A stretch of DNA of 64,000 bases from Stenotrophomonas sp046736075 (GCF_046736075.1 NZ_CP177163.1:806001-870000), one strand, 5' to 3'. Positions 17,954 to 27,221 are shown, counted from the stretch's first letter. The notes: a model not told the origin generated them from the sequence alone. Program-made: numbers and translations.

Positions 17954-20199
17954 GCAGCCACCACCGTTACGCGTGCGGCACCCAGCGGCGCGGTAGCACC
18001 GTGGCCCGATTCAATCCAGACCGACCCTGCGGCGACGCGGGCGTCGACCACCACCGGCAGCGTGGCGCGACCGGCATCGGTGCCGACCTTGGCCATCTGC
18101 CCTTCAACCAGCTGCAGGCGTGCGGCGTCGTCGGCGTTGAGCACGATGCGCGGCGCGTTGTTGAGCGGGTGCGACTGCAGCGCCTGGGCGCGACGGACCA
18201 CCGCATCGGTACGGTAGATCGCCGGGGTCGAGGCCACTTCCAGCCCGTCAACGGCGACCGGCGCGGCGGCCGACGACGCAACGGTGACGCTGACCGGCGC
18301 CAGGCTGGCGCGCAGGCCGGCCAGGTCGATGAACTCGAAACCGGCCAGCGAGAGCTCGCCACCCAGTGCACGCAGCACGCGCCACCCTTCACGGGCCTCG
18401 CCCGGCAGCTTGCCGCCGGCACGGGCCGACTGCTCGCGACCATCGAGGTTGGTCAGGGTGGCGTCCACTTCCGGCAGTGCGCCGATCGGCAGGATCACGT
18501 CGGCCACGTCGCGGGTCGAGGCGCAGGCGAACTGGCTGAAGGCCACCACCTGCGCACCGGCCAGTGCCTTGCGGGCAGCGGCGGCGTCGGCGAAGTCCAG
18601 ACCCGGCTCGATGCCGTACAGGGCATATGCCTTGCGCGGCTGGGCCAGCATGGCATTGACGTCCTTGCCGGCCGGCAGCACGCCGGCGCGGGCCAGACCC
18701 ACGGCGTTGGCGCCCTGCGGGATGCGGCACAGCCTGGCACCGGTGGCGGCGGCGAAGTCACGCGCGGCGGCGCGGATGGCGGCCGCCTGCGGGTGGTTTT
18801 CGGCGATCGCACCGACGATCAGGACGGCGTTGTTGGCGCCCTTCACGGCCTCGCGCAGCTCGGCATTGCCCAGCGCGTCGACGAACTTCGACGGTGCGAC
18901 GATCTGCTTGCCGGCCAGCTTGAAGGCGAAGTCGAAGTCGACCGGGTTGACCGCGTGGATCTTCGCGTTGCGCGTGGTCTGCGCCTTGCGCAGGCGGGCG
19001 TGCAGCAGCGGCAGCTCGTGGCGGATGTTGCTGCCGAGCACGACGATGCTGTCCGCGCCTTCGATCTCGGCCAGCGGCAGGCCGAACACGTCGGCCACGG
19101 CAGCGTCGGAGAAGTCGCGGTTGTTGATGCGGTGATCGATGTTGGTGGTGCCCAGGCCCTTGGCCAGGCGGGCCAGCAGCGCGCCTTCCTCGTTGGAGGC
19201 CGACGGGTGCACCAGCACGCCGAGGTCGTCGCCCTGGTTTGCGGCGAAGATCTCCTTGGCGGCGGCCAGGCCTTCAGCCCAGCTCACTTCCTTCCACTCG
19301 CCATTGACCTTGCGCAGCGGCTTGACCGCACGGTCTTCGCTGTACAGGCCCTGGTGGGAGTAGCGGTCGCGGTCGGACAGCCAGCATTCGTTGACCGACT
19401 CGTTGTCGCGCGGCACCACGCGCAGCACTTCGCCGCGACGCACGTGCAGGAACAGGTTCGAGCCCATCGCGTCGTGATAACCCAGCGACTCGCGTGCGGT
19501 CAGTTCCCACGGACGGGCGCGGAACTGGAACACCTTGTTGGTCAGCGCGCCGACCGGGCACACGTCGACGACGTTGCCGGACAGCTCGGTGGTCAGCGGC
19601 TTGCCGTCGTAGGTACCGATCTGCAGGCTTTCACCGCGGTACATGCCACCCAGTTCGTAGGTACCGGCAACGTCGGCGGTGAAGCGGACGCAGCGGGTGC
19701 ACTGGATGCAGCGGGTCATTTCGGTGGCGACCAGCGGACCCATGTCCTCGTCCGGCACCACACGCTTGCGCTCGTTGAAGCGGCTCACCGAACGGCCATA
19801 GCCGAGCGAGACGTCCTGCAGCTCGCACTCGCCGCCCTGATCGCAAATCGGGCAGTCCAGCGGATGGTTGATCAGCAGGAACTCCATCACCGAGCGCTGG
19901 AACTTCAGTGCCTTTTCACTGCGGGTGGCGACCTTCATGCCATCCATGACCGGCGTGGCGCAGGCCGGCGCCGGCTTGGGCGACTTCTCGACGTCCACCA
20001 GGCACATGCGGCAGTTGGCCGCGATCGGCAGCTTCTCGTGGTAGCAGAAGCGCGGGATCGGAATGCCGGCCTTGTCGGCGGCCTGGATGATCATCGAGCC
20101 CTTGGGCACGACCAGGGACTGGCCGTCGATTTCGACGGTCACATGCCCTTCCGGCACGATCGCCGGGGTGCCACCAGGATTGTTGGGTTGCGCGCTCAT
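17950..20199 (-). CDS. nuoG: NADH-quinone oxidoreductase subunit G
   Basis: A 749-residue peripheral subunit that carries several iron-sulfur clusters. The N-terminal 2Fe-2S domain (PRFCYHEKLPIAANCRMCLVDVE) is followed by HPLDCPICDQGGECELQD and MTRCIQCTRCVRF cluster motifs, then a long molybdopterin-oxidoreductase-like domain that in complex I is structural. It overlaps nuoF (20196-20199) and nuoH (17950-17953) by 4 nt each, a tightly coupled run. Confidence 0.97.
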   Translation of the reverse strand: MSAQPNNPGGTPAIVPEGHVTVEIDGQSLVVPKGSMIIQAADKAGIPIPRFCYHEKLPIAANCRMCLVDVEKSPKPAPACATPVMDGMKVATRSEKALKFQRSVMEFLLINHPLDCPICDQGGECELQDVSLGYGRSVSRFNERKRVVPDEDMGPLVATEMTRCIQCTRCVRFTADVAGTYELGGMYRGESLQIGTYDGKPLTTELSGNVVDVCPVGALTNKVFQFRARPWELTARESLGYHDAMGSNLFLHVRRGEVLRVVPRDNESVNECWLSDRDRYSHQGLYSEDRAVKPLRKVNGEWKEVSWAEGLAAAKEIFAANQGDDLGVLVHPSASNEEGALLARLAKGLGTTNIDHRINNRDFSDAAVADVFGLPLAEIEGADSIVVLGSNIRHELPLLHARLRKAQTTRNAKIHAVNPVDFDFAFKLAGKQIVAPSKFVDALGNAELREAVKGANNAVLIVGAIAENHPQAAAIRAAARDFAAATGARLCRIPQGANAVGLARAGVLPAGKDVNAMLAQPRKAYALYGIEPGLDFADAAAARKALAGAQVVAFSQFACASTRDVADVILPIGALPEVDATLTNLDGREQSARAGGKLPGEAREGWRVLRALGGELSLAGFEFIDLAGLRASLAPVSVTVASSAAAPVAVDGLEVASTPAIYRTDAVVRRAQALQSHPLNNAPRIVLNADDAARLQLVEGQMAKVGTDAGRATLPVVVDARVAAGSVWIESGHGATAPLGAARVTVVAA

Positions 20200-21536
20200 G
20201 CAGCGGCTGCCTCCACCTTCTTGCCGTCAACCATCGAATGACCGTTGACGATGTAGTACTCGAATTCGTCCCAGAACTGGCGCAGGAAGCCCTGGATGGG
20301 CCATGCCGCCGCTTCACCGAACGCGCAGATGGTGTGGCCTTCGATCTGGCCGGCCACTGCCTTCAACTGGTGCAGGTCTTCCATCGTGGCCTTGCCGGCG
20401 ACGATGCGCTCCAGAACGCGGTGCATCCAGCCGGTACCTTCGCGGCACGGGGTGCACTGGCCACAGGATTCCTTGTGGAAGAACTGCGAGATGCGGCAGG
20501 CGAACTTGACGCAGCAGACGCTATCGTCGAGCACCACGATGGCGCCCGACCCCAGACCGGTGCCGAGGGCACGCAGGGTGTCGTAGTCCATCTGCAGGCC
20601 CTTGAGCTCCTCGGCCTTCAGCACCGGCATCGAGACGCCGCCCGGAACCGCGCCCTTCAGGGTGCGGCCCGGCTTGAGGCCACCGGCCATTTCCAGCAGT
20701 TCATCGAAGGTGGTGCCGAGCGGCACTTCGAAGTTGCCGCCCTTCTGCACGCAGCCGGAGACCGAGAAGATCTTCGGACCGCCGTTCTTGGTCAGGCTCA
20801 GGCTCTGGAACCATTCCGGGCCGTTGCGGATGATCGCCGGCACCGAGGCATAGGTCTCGGTGTTGTTGATCGTCGACGGCTTGCCGTACAGGCCGAAATT
20901 GGCCGGGAACGGCGGCTTGTAGCGCGGCTGGCCCTTCTTGCCTTCCAGCGACTCCATCAGCGCGGTTTCTTCGCCGCAGATGTAGGCGCCGGCGCCGAGC
21001 GCGCCGTAGATGTCGATGTCCACGCCGCTGCCGAGGATGTTCTTGCCCAGCCAGCCGTTCGCGTACGCGTCGGCCAGGGCCTGCTCGAAGTTCTCGAAGG
21101 GCTCGTGGTGGAACTCACCGCGCAGGTAGTTGTAGCCCACGGTGCTGCCGGTGGCGTAGCAGGCGATCGCCATGCCTTCCACGACCGAATGCGGGTTGTA
21201 ACGCAGGATGTCGCGGTCCTTGCAGGTACCCGGCTCGGATTCGTCCGAGTTGCAGAGGATGTACTTCTGCATGGTGCCCTTGGGCATGAAGGACCACTTC
21301 AGGCCGGTCGGGAAGCCGGCGCCACCGCGGCCGCGCAGGTTCGACTGCTTGACCATCTCGATGACCTGCTCCGGCGAGATCTTCTCTTCGAGGATCTTGC
21401 GCAGGGCGGCATAGCCACCGGTCTTGAGGTAGCTTTCATACGACCACGGAGTGTCGTAATGCAGGGTGGTGTAAACCACCTGATGCGGCAACGGTGCGGG
21501 ACCGACCGGACCACTGGGTGCGTGATGATGTGCCAT
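20196..21536 (-). CDS. nuoF: NADH-quinone oxidoreductase subunit F
   Basis: A 446-residue NADH-binding subunit of complex I. The glycine-rich NADH/FMN site RGRGGAGFPTGLKW and the FMN/NADH loop GAYICGEETALMESLEG are present. Three of the four N3 cluster ligands are in ESCGQCTPCREG, with the fourth Cys further on (GHTICAFGEA). The start lies 3 nt after nuoE and the stop overlaps nuoG by 4 nt. Confidence 0.97.
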   Translation of the reverse strand: MAHHHAPSGPVGPAPLPHQVVYTTLHYDTPWSYESYLKTGGYAALRKILEEKISPEQVIEMVKQSNLRGRGGAGFPTGLKWSFMPKGTMQKYILCNSDESEPGTCKDRDILRYNPHSVVEGMAIACYATGSTVGYNYLRGEFHHEPFENFEQALADAYANGWLGKNILGSGVDIDIYGALGAGAYICGEETALMESLEGKKGQPRYKPPFPANFGLYGKPSTINNTETYASVPAIIRNGPEWFQSLSLTKNGGPKIFSVSGCVQKGGNFEVPLGTTFDELLEMAGGLKPGRTLKGAVPGGVSMPVLKAEELKGLQMDYDTLRALGTGLGSGAIVVLDDSVCCVKFACRISQFFHKESCGQCTPCREGTGWMHRVLERIVAGKATMEDLHQLKAVAGQIEGHTICAFGEAAAWPIQGFLRQFWDEFEYYIVNGHSMVDGKKVEAAAA

Positions 21537-21539
21537 GTC

Positions 21540-22067
21540 TTACTCCAACCCGTCCAGCAGCTCGTCGACTTTCTCGACGGTCAGGCGCTCGTGGTAATGG
21601 CCGTTGATGACCATCATCGGCGCACCGGCGCAACCGGCCAGGCATTCTTCTTCACGCTTGAGGTAGATGCGGCCATCGGCGGTGGACTGGCCGGTCTTGC
21701 AGCCAAGCTTCTTCTCGGCATGCGCGACCAGGTCCTCGGCGCCATTCAGCCAGCAGCTGATGTTGGTGCAGAAGGCAACGTTGTGGCGGCCAACCTTCTC
21801 CAGCTCGAACATCGAGTAGAAGCTGGCCACTTCGTAGGCCCACACCGGCGGCAGGTCCAGGTACTTGGCCACGCCGGCGATCAGCTCGTCGGTCAGCCAA
21901 CCGGCGTTCTGTTCCTGTGCGGCGTGCAGGCCCTGCAACACGGCCGAGCGCTTGCGATCCGGCGGGAACTTGGCCAGCCAGTGATCGATATGTGCGCGCG
22001 TCTTGTCGCTCAACACCACCATCGGGTCGACGTCACGCGCCGCCTCGAAATTACCTGTCGCCTTCAT
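21540..22067 (-). CDS. nuoE: NADH-quinone oxidoreductase subunit E
   Basis: A 175-residue thioredoxin-fold subunit with the N1a 2Fe-2S cluster. The four ligands are visible as CTNISC (two Cys five apart) and ECLAGCAGAP. The start at 22067 gives a normal length. It is separated from nuoD by 94 nt, the only sizeable gap inside the nuo operon. Confidence 0.96.
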   Translation of the reverse strand: MKATGNFEAARDVDPMVVLSDKTRAHIDHWLAKFPPDRKRSAVLQGLHAAQEQNAGWLTDELIAGVAKYLDLPPVWAYEVASFYSMFELEKVGRHNVAFCTNISCWLNGAEDLVAHAEKKLGCKTGQSTADGRIYLKREEECLAGCAGAPMMVINGHYHERLTVEKVDELLDGLE

Positions 22068-22161
22068 CGGCCGACCTCAGCGAATACCAAATCGTGAAAA
22101 ACCAGAACCTGCAGCGCCGGCAGCAGCCGGCGGGTGTCAGGCATCGTGCATGCGCTTGCCA

Positions 22162-23469
22162 TTACCGGTCCACCTCACCGAACACCAGGTCGTAGGTGCC
22201 GATCATGGCCACCACGTCGGCGAGCATGTGCCCGCGCACGATGGAGTCGATCGAGGACAGATGGGCGAACCCCGGCGCGCGCAGGTGCACGCGGAACGGC
22301 TTGTTGGCGCCATCGGACATCAGGTAGCAGCCGAATTCACCCTTGGGTGCTTCGACGGCGGCATAGGTTTCGCCAGCCGGGACGCAGTAGCCTTCACTGA
22401 ACAGCTTGAAGTGATGGATCAGCGCTTCCATGTCGTCCTTCATGTCCTCGCGGCTGGGCGGCGCGACCTTGAAGTTCTTGACCATGACCGGGCCGGGGTT
22501 GGCACGCAGCCACTGCACGCACTGCTTGATGATGCGGTTGGACTCGCGCATCTCGGCCACGCGGACCAGGTAGCGATCGTAGCAGTCGCCTTCCTTGCCC
22601 AGCGGAATGTCGAAGTCGACGGCGTCGTACTTGGCGTACGGCTGCTTCTTGCGCAGATCCCAGGCGATGCCCGAGCCACGCAGCATCACGCCGGTCATGC
22701 CCCACGCATGGGCCAGTTCCGGAGTGACCACGCCGATGCCGACGGTACGCTGCTTCCAGATACGGTTGTCGGTGAGCAGGGTTTCGTACTCGTCGACGCG
22801 CTTGGGGAACTCGACGGTGAAGTTCTCGAGGAAATCGAGCAGCGAACCTTCGCGCGCGGCGTTGAGGTTCTTCAGCGCCTTGCCCTTGTGCCAGCGCGAT
22901 TCCTTGTACTTCGGCATGCGGTCCGGCAGGTCGCGGTAGACGCCGCCCGGACGGTAGTACGCCGCGTGCATGCGCGCGCCGGAGACGGCTTCGTAGCAGT
23001 CCATCAGCTCTTCGCGCTCACGGAAGGCGTACAGCATCACCGCCATCGCGCCCAGATCGAGCGCGTTGGAACCCAGCCACATCAGGTGATTCAGGATGCG
23101 GGTGATTTCGTCGAACATGGTGCGGATGTACTGCGCGCGTTCGGGCGCTTCGATCCCCATCAGGGTTTCGATCGCGCGCACGTAGGCGTGCTCGTTGCAC
23201 ATCATCGACACGTAATCCAGGCGATCCATGTAGCCGATCGACTGGTTGAACGGCTTGGACTCGGCCAGCTTCTCGGTACCACGGTGCAGCAGGCCCACGT
23301 GGGGGTCGGCACGCATGATGGTTTCGCCGTCCATTTCCAGGATCAGGCGCAGCACACCGTGCGCGGCCGGATGCTGCGGGCCGAAGTTCATCGTGTAGTT
23401 GCGGATTTCCTGCCGGCTTTCGGCGGAATTGCTCGCAAAGGCCTGGCTGGCCTGGTGGAATTCGCTCAC
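22162..23469 (-). CDS. nuoD: NADH-quinone oxidoreductase subunit D
   Basis: A 435-residue 49-kDa-type subunit that forms most of the quinone site with NuoB. Family motifs are clear: NFGPQHPAAHGVLRL near the start, HVGLLHRGTEKL, and DRLDYVSMM (quinone-site tyrosine and aspartate region). The C-terminal EVDR end is typical. It overlaps the nuoC stop by 4 nt. Confidence 0.97.
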   Translation of the reverse strand: MSEFHQASQAFASNSAESRQEIRNYTMNFGPQHPAAHGVLRLILEMDGETIMRADPHVGLLHRGTEKLAESKPFNQSIGYMDRLDYVSMMCNEHAYVRAIETLMGIEAPERAQYIRTMFDEITRILNHLMWLGSNALDLGAMAVMLYAFREREELMDCYEAVSGARMHAAYYRPGGVYRDLPDRMPKYKESRWHKGKALKNLNAAREGSLLDFLENFTVEFPKRVDEYETLLTDNRIWKQRTVGIGVVTPELAHAWGMTGVMLRGSGIAWDLRKKQPYAKYDAVDFDIPLGKEGDCYDRYLVRVAEMRESNRIIKQCVQWLRANPGPVMVKNFKVAPPSREDMKDDMEALIHHFKLFSEGYCVPAGETYAAVEAPKGEFGCYLMSDGANKPFRVHLRAPGFAHLSSIDSIVRGHMLADVVAMIGTYDLVFGEVDR

Positions 23470-24215
23470 TTTACTGCCTCCGTCTGCGCGCTTTCGCCGG
23501 CAGCGGTCTGGAAACGGGCGTCGTCACGGATCACGCGCGGCACGCCGACACGCGGCTCCACCGAGGTCACCGGCTCGTAGATCACGCGCTTCTTCTCTTC
23601 GTCGTAGCGCACTTCGACGTTGCCGATCAGCGGGAAATCCTTGCGGAACGGATGGCCGACGAAACCGTAGTCGGTCAGGATCCGGCGCAGGTCCGGGTGG
23701 CCTTCGAAGATCACGCCGTACAGGTCGAACGCTTCGCGCTCGAACCAGTTCAGGCCCGGCCAGACGCTGGTCAGCGACGCGACCACCGGCAGTTCCTCAT
23801 TCGGCGCGAAACAACGGATGCGCATGGTGAGGTTGTGCTGGTAGGAACGCAGCTGGGCGACCACGGCGAAACGCTGCAGCGGAATCGGCTGCGGCTGGGC
23901 GCCATCGCTGGTTTCGCGGGTGGGGAACTCGCCCCACGCGAAACGACCGACGGACTTGCCCTCGACGCCACGGCTGAAGCCTTGGGACGACACGTCGGCC
24001 GTATCCCATTCGTCGCTGCCGTAGCCGAGGTAGTCCAGGCCGCACAGGTCGACGGACTGCTCGAAACCGAATTCGTCGCGCAGCGCCAGGGCGGTGGCAT
24101 GCCAGTCAGCGGCGGGCACTTCCAGCGTCACTTCGCCGCGGGGTTCGACCACGAAGACCTGCGCACCGGCAAAGCGTGCGGAGAGTCGGTCGATGAAGGA
24201 TGCTTGCTCTGCCAT
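23466..24215 (-). CDS. nuoC: NADH-quinone oxidoreductase subunit C
   Basis: A 249-residue 30-kDa-type subunit of the complex I hydrophilic arm, starting at MAEQASFIDRL. A longer in-frame extension overlaps nuoB and is Arg/Ser-rich, so it is rejected. The signature EREAFDLYGVIFEGHPDLRRILTDYGF is present. C and D are separate genes here, unlike the fused nuoCD of E. coli. It overlaps nuoD by 4 nt. Confidence 0.96.
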   Translation of the reverse strand: MAEQASFIDRLSARFAGAQVFVVEPRGEVTLEVPAADWHATALALRDEFGFEQSVDLCGLDYLGYGSDEWDTADVSSQGFSRGVEGKSVGRFAWGEFPTRETSDGAQPQPIPLQRFAVVAQLRSYQHNLTMRIRCFAPNEELPVVASLTSVWPGLNWFEREAFDLYGVIFEGHPDLRRILTDYGFVGHPFRKDFPLIGNVEVRYDEEKKRVIYEPVTSVEPRVGVPRVIRDDARFQTAAGESAQTEAVK

Positions 24216-24247
24216 GGGGGCTTGGCGTGCTCTTGTCAGGAGGAATG

Positions 24248-24802
24248 TCAGCGGGCGATGGTCTGCGTACGCCAGATCTTCTTCTGCAACTGCAGGATCC
24301 CGTACACCAGCGCTTCGGCGGTAGGCGGACAACCGGGGACGTACACGTCCACCGGCACCACGCGGTCGCAACCACGCACTACTGCATAGGAGTAGTGGTA
24401 GTAGCCGCCACCGTTGGCGCAGCTGCCCATCGAAATGACCCACTTCGGGTCCGGCATCTGGTCGTAGACCTTGCGCAGCGCCGGGGCCATCTTGTTGACC
24501 AGGGTGCCGGCCACGATCATCACGTCGGACTGACGCGGCGACGGGCGGAACACCACGCCGTAGCGGTCAAGATCCAGGCGCGCCGCGCCGGCATGCATCA
24601 TTTCCACCGCGCAGCAGGCCAGACCAAAGGTCATCGGCCACATCGAACCGGTACGCGCCCAGTTCAACAGCGCATCGACGCTGGTGGTCACGTAGCCCTT
24701 TTCGAGCAGCGGGTTGTCGCCTTCGGGGCGCAGGATGTCGTCGACCCGCCCTTCCGGGACCGGGTTGTTCATCAGGCCATCGAGAGTCTGAATCACTCCC
24801 AT
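24248..24802 (-). CDS. nuoB: NADH-quinone oxidoreductase subunit B
   Basis: A 184-residue subunit with the terminal cluster N2, the electron donor to quinone. Ligands are visible as the CCAVEMMH double cysteine, the GSCANGGG cysteine and the VPGCPP cysteine. The start MGVIQTLDGLMNNPVPEGRV overlaps the end of nuoA by 10 nt, suggesting coupling. Confidence 0.97.
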   Translation of the reverse strand: MGVIQTLDGLMNNPVPEGRVDDILRPEGDNPLLEKGYVTTSVDALLNWARTGSMWPMTFGLACCAVEMMHAGAARLDLDRYGVVFRPSPRQSDVMIVAGTLVNKMAPALRKVYDQMPDPKWVISMGSCANGGGYYHYSYAVVRGCDRVVPVDVYVPGCPPTAEALVYGILQLQKKIWRTQTIAR

Positions 24803-25149
24803 TCCAGCGCTCCCTTCTTCCAGACGTAAATGAAACCGAGGAAAAGCATGCCCACGAACAGGCCCATCGTGACCAACGAACGCGCACCCAGTTCCATGAA
24901 GACCTGGGTCCACGGCACGATGAAAATGATTTCCAAGTCAAATACGATGAACTGGATCGCGATCAGGTAGTAGCGCACATCGAACTTCATGCGCGCGTCC
25001 TCGAAAGCCTCGAAGCCGCACTCGTACGGCGAGAGCTTTTGCAGATCAGGACGTCGTGGACCGAGGAATCGGCCGACCAGCATCAGCGCAACGCCGATAC
25101 CGGTGGCAACGATCAGAAACAGCAGAGACGGCAAATATTCGGCCAGCAC
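24793..25149 (-). CDS. nuoA: NADH-quinone oxidoreductase subunit A
   Basis: A 118-residue membrane subunit with three helices. The GTG at 25149 (LAEYLPSLLFLIVATG) is chosen because it gives the usual NuoA length and has an AGAGAG Shine-Dalgarno-like stretch just upstream; a longer ATG form adds a Gln/Arg-rich stretch. The family motif YECGFEAFEDARMKFDVRYY is present. First gene of the nuoA-N operon. A GC-rich hairpin at about 25222-25240 lies between the tRNA-Leu gene and nuoA. Confidence 0.95.
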   Translation of the reverse strand: MLAEYLPSLLFLIVATGIGVALMLVGRFLGPRRPDLQKLSPYECGFEAFEDARMKFDVRYYLIAIQFIVFDLEIIFIVPWTQVFMELGARSLVTMGLFVGMLFLGFIYVWKKGALEWE

Positions 25150-25261
25150 AGCGATTCTCTCTTGCCTCTGCCGCTGCGCCTGCAGGCGCTTTGGCATGGG
25201 GGAGTGGACGGATCCCGCTCCCTGGCGCCGTGCGCGCCAGACGAAATCCGCTTACAAACAA

Positions 25262-25346
25262 TGGTGCCCAAGAGGGGACTCGAACCCCTACGACTCTCGT
25301 CGCTACCACCTCAAGGTAGTGCGTCTACCAATTCCGCCACCTGGGC
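25262..25346 (-). tRNA. tRNA-Leu (GAG)
   Basis: An 85-nt class II tRNA with encoded CCA. The anticodon loop TTGAGGT gives anticodon GAG. A long variable arm is present (AGCGACGAGAGTCG region), as expected for tRNA-Leu. It lies between secG and nuoA on the same strand, the equivalent of the secG-leuU arrangement of enterobacteria. Confidence 0.96.
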
Positions 25347-25398
25347 TTACGATCGCACCGGGGGTTACTTCCCAATGCGCCGCATATTGTAACCGTCT

Positions 25399-25851
25399 TC
25401 AGCGATTCTGGGTGCCTTCCGAAGGCTTTTCTTCACCAGAAGTTTTCGCTCCCGCCTCAGCCGGCACAGTGGCCTGCGGAACCGGCTGCTGGGCCGGGGT
25501 CTGGACGGGTGCTGCCGGGGCCTTCGGCACGGCCGGCAACTCACCTGCCGGCGCGGCCGGCACGCTTTCCACCGGGGCCGACATCAGGCCCAGGTCCTGC
25601 TGCGCAGCCGGGCGCGAGCCGTGGCTGGCATACCAGGCCATGAAGAGGCTGATGCCGAAGAACACCACGGCCAGCCACTTGGTCGACTTGGACAGGAAGT
25701 TGGACGCGCCACGCGCGCCGAACACGGTCCCCGAGGCGCCCGCGCCGAAACCCGAACCCGCGGCCGCGCCGGAACCGCGCTGCATCAGGATGAGCGCGAT
25801 CATGGCCACCGCCACCAGCACGTAGACCACATTGAGGATCAACATCAGCAT
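25399..25851 (-). CDS. secG: Protein translocase subunit SecG
   Basis: A 150-residue inner-membrane component of the SecYEG channel. Two membrane helices are visible (LILNVVYVLVAVAMIALILM and LAVVFFGISLFMAW) with the conserved LMQRGSGAAAGSGFGAGASGTVFGARG loop between them. The start MLMLILN is preferred over an upstream ATG because a GAGGA motif precedes it. The Ala/Pro-rich C-terminal extension of about 70 residues is common in this family of bacteria. tRNA-Leu follows. Confidence 0.95.
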   Translation of the reverse strand: MLMLILNVVYVLVAVAMIALILMQRGSGAAAGSGFGAGASGTVFGARGASNFLSKSTKWLAVVFFGISLFMAWYASHGSRPAAQQDLGLMSAPVESVPAAPAGELPAVPKAPAAPVQTPAQQPVPQATVPAEAGAKTSGEEKPSEGTQNR

Positions 25852-25905
25852 TTCGAATCCGTCCTCGGACATGTCGCGCCGACGGTCGGTCGGCACATTA
25901 TCTTG

Positions 25906-26661
25906 TTAGCGCCCGGCCGCCGCATCGACGATGGCCAGGAAGTCCGCGGCCACCAGGGAGGCGCCGCCCACCAGCCCACCATCGACATCGGGCTGCGCGA
26001 ACAGTTCCCCAGCGTTGTCGGGCTTCACGCTGCCACCGTAAAGGATCGGCAACGAATCAGCGATTCTAGCATCCAGCTTGGCCACTTCGCCACGGATGAA
26101 GGCATGGACCTGCTGGGCCTGCTCTTTGGTGGCGGTCCGGCCGGTGCCGATGGCCCAGACCGGCTCATAGGCGACCACGGCGTGCTGGAAGCCGGCCGGG
26201 CCGACCAGGGCCAGCACCGGGGCCAGCTGGCTGGCGATGACCTGCTCGGTCTGGCCGGCCTCGCGCTGCTCCAGGGTTTCGCCCACGCACAGCACAGGGA
26301 CCAGGCCGGCGTGCAGGGCGGCGGCAAACTTGCGCGCCACCAGCTCGCTGGTCTCATTGTGATACTGGCGACGCTCGGAATGGCCGACCAGGCCATAGCG
26401 GGCGCCGACCTCGGCCAGCATGGAGGCCGAGACCTCACCGGTGTAGGCCCCCTTCTCGTTGGAGCTCACGTCCTGCGAGCCGAAGGCGATGGCCCGGCCC
26501 TCGAAGTCCTCGACCAGCTCGCCCAGATACGGCAGGGGCGGCAGGATGACGACCTCCACCCCATCGCGCGGCAGGCTGGCGACCAGGTCACTGACCAGGT
26601 CGGTGGCGAATTGGCGGCTGCCGTGCAGCTTCCAGTTACCGGCGACGATCTTGCGGCGCAT
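25906..26661 (-). CDS. tpiA: Triosephosphate isomerase
   Basis: A 251-residue TIM-barrel enzyme of glycolysis and gluconeogenesis that interconverts dihydroxyacetone phosphate and glyceraldehyde 3-phosphate. Catalytic residues are all visible: Lys11 in GNWKL, His94 in GLVGHSERR and Glu166 in AYEPVWAIGTG. The start MRRKIVAGNWKL is chosen over an in-frame extension of eight residues. It lies upstream of secG, as in Pseudomonas. Confidence 0.97.
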   Translation of the reverse strand: MRRKIVAGNWKLHGSRQFATDLVSDLVASLPRDGVEVVILPPLPYLGELVEDFEGRAIAFGSQDVSSNEKGAYTGEVSASMLAEVGARYGLVGHSERRQYHNETSELVARKFAAALHAGLVPVLCVGETLEQREAGQTEQVIASQLAPVLALVGPAGFQHAVVAYEPVWAIGTGRTATKEQAQQVHAFIRGEVAKLDARIADSLPILYGGSVKPDNAGELFAQPDVDGGLVGGASLVAADFLAIVDAAAGR

Positions 26662-26843
26662 GGCGGGGCTCCAGTTGGGTATCAACGGGCAATGATACCG
26701 GATGTAACGAATCAGCGCCCCGCCGAAAACGCTTACATTTCAAATGGATAATGATCTGTGGCTGGGTTTGGCGCGAAGAGCGCGGCTGTTCATTGTTGTC
26801 GGAGAGGGGGCCGGGTCCGGTACGCCCCTCCGGGACACGCACG

Positions 26844-26906
26844 TAAACCCATCCCTGGGGGCTTGTCGAAAACATCCATGTTTTCGACAGTCCCTCCGGG
26901 GCGTAC
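26844..26906 (+). repeat. Palindromic repeat element, copy 1
   Basis: A left flank ACCCATCCCTGGGGGCT leads into a 26-nt palindrome (26864-26889) with core AAAACATCCATGTTTT and outer stem TGTCG/CGACA, then GTCCCTCCGGGGCGTAC. The copy at 27015-27080 is the same element inverted, but with a different outer stem. Probably a dispersed genomic repeat. Confidence 0.75.
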
Positions 26907-27014
26907 CGGCCCCAGCCCCCTACAGATGATGGCGACCGGACGGCAGAAGCGGCCCATGCCGACGGCTTGAATCTGCTTTCCGATCCGGTCGACGGACTGC
27001 TTGAGGGGTGAGGA

Positions 27015-27080
27015 CCGGTGCACCCCGCAGCGACGCTCCAAAACATGGATGTTTTGGAGCAGCCCCCAGGGATGGGTTCA
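27015..27080 (-). repeat. Palindromic repeat element, copy 2
   Basis: Read on the minus strand: GAACCCATCCCTGGGGGCT, then a 26-nt palindrome (27035-27060) with the same AAAACATCCATGTTTT core but outer stem GCTCC/GGAGC, then GTCGCTGCGGGGTG. The changed stem bases are paired changes, so the hairpin is kept. Confidence 0.75.
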
Positions 27081-27155
27081 CGGCGTGTCGCGGAGGGGTG
27101 TGCCGGGCCTCGCCCCGCGCTGATAGCAACGAGCAGCCGCGCCGTTCGCGACAAA

Positions 27156-27184
27156 CAAAAAGGCCACCATGACGGTGGCCTTTT
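27156..27184 (-). terminator. Terminator of the oxygenase gene
   Basis: On the minus strand AAAAGGCCACC / GGTGGCCTTTTT with a five-base loop, followed by TGTTTG. It lies 60 nt after the oxygenase stop codon. Confidence 0.85.
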
Positions 27185-27200
27185 GGCAGCCTTCCGGGGC

Positions 27201-27221
27201 GTACCGACCAGCGGTCGGTAC
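27201..27221 (-). repeat. REP-like palindrome
   Basis: The palindrome GTACCGACC-N3-GGTCGGTAC; on the minus strand it is headed by GCAG, one base from the GTAG head of the other REP elements in the window. It lies between the oxygenase stop and its terminator. Confidence 0.55.

Noticed and set aside
26636..27154. Possible 170-residue protein in the tpiA-oxygenase gap
   Set aside because: It is the translation of the palindromic repeats in both directions (SKTSMF- and SKTWMF-type text). No start signal and no family.
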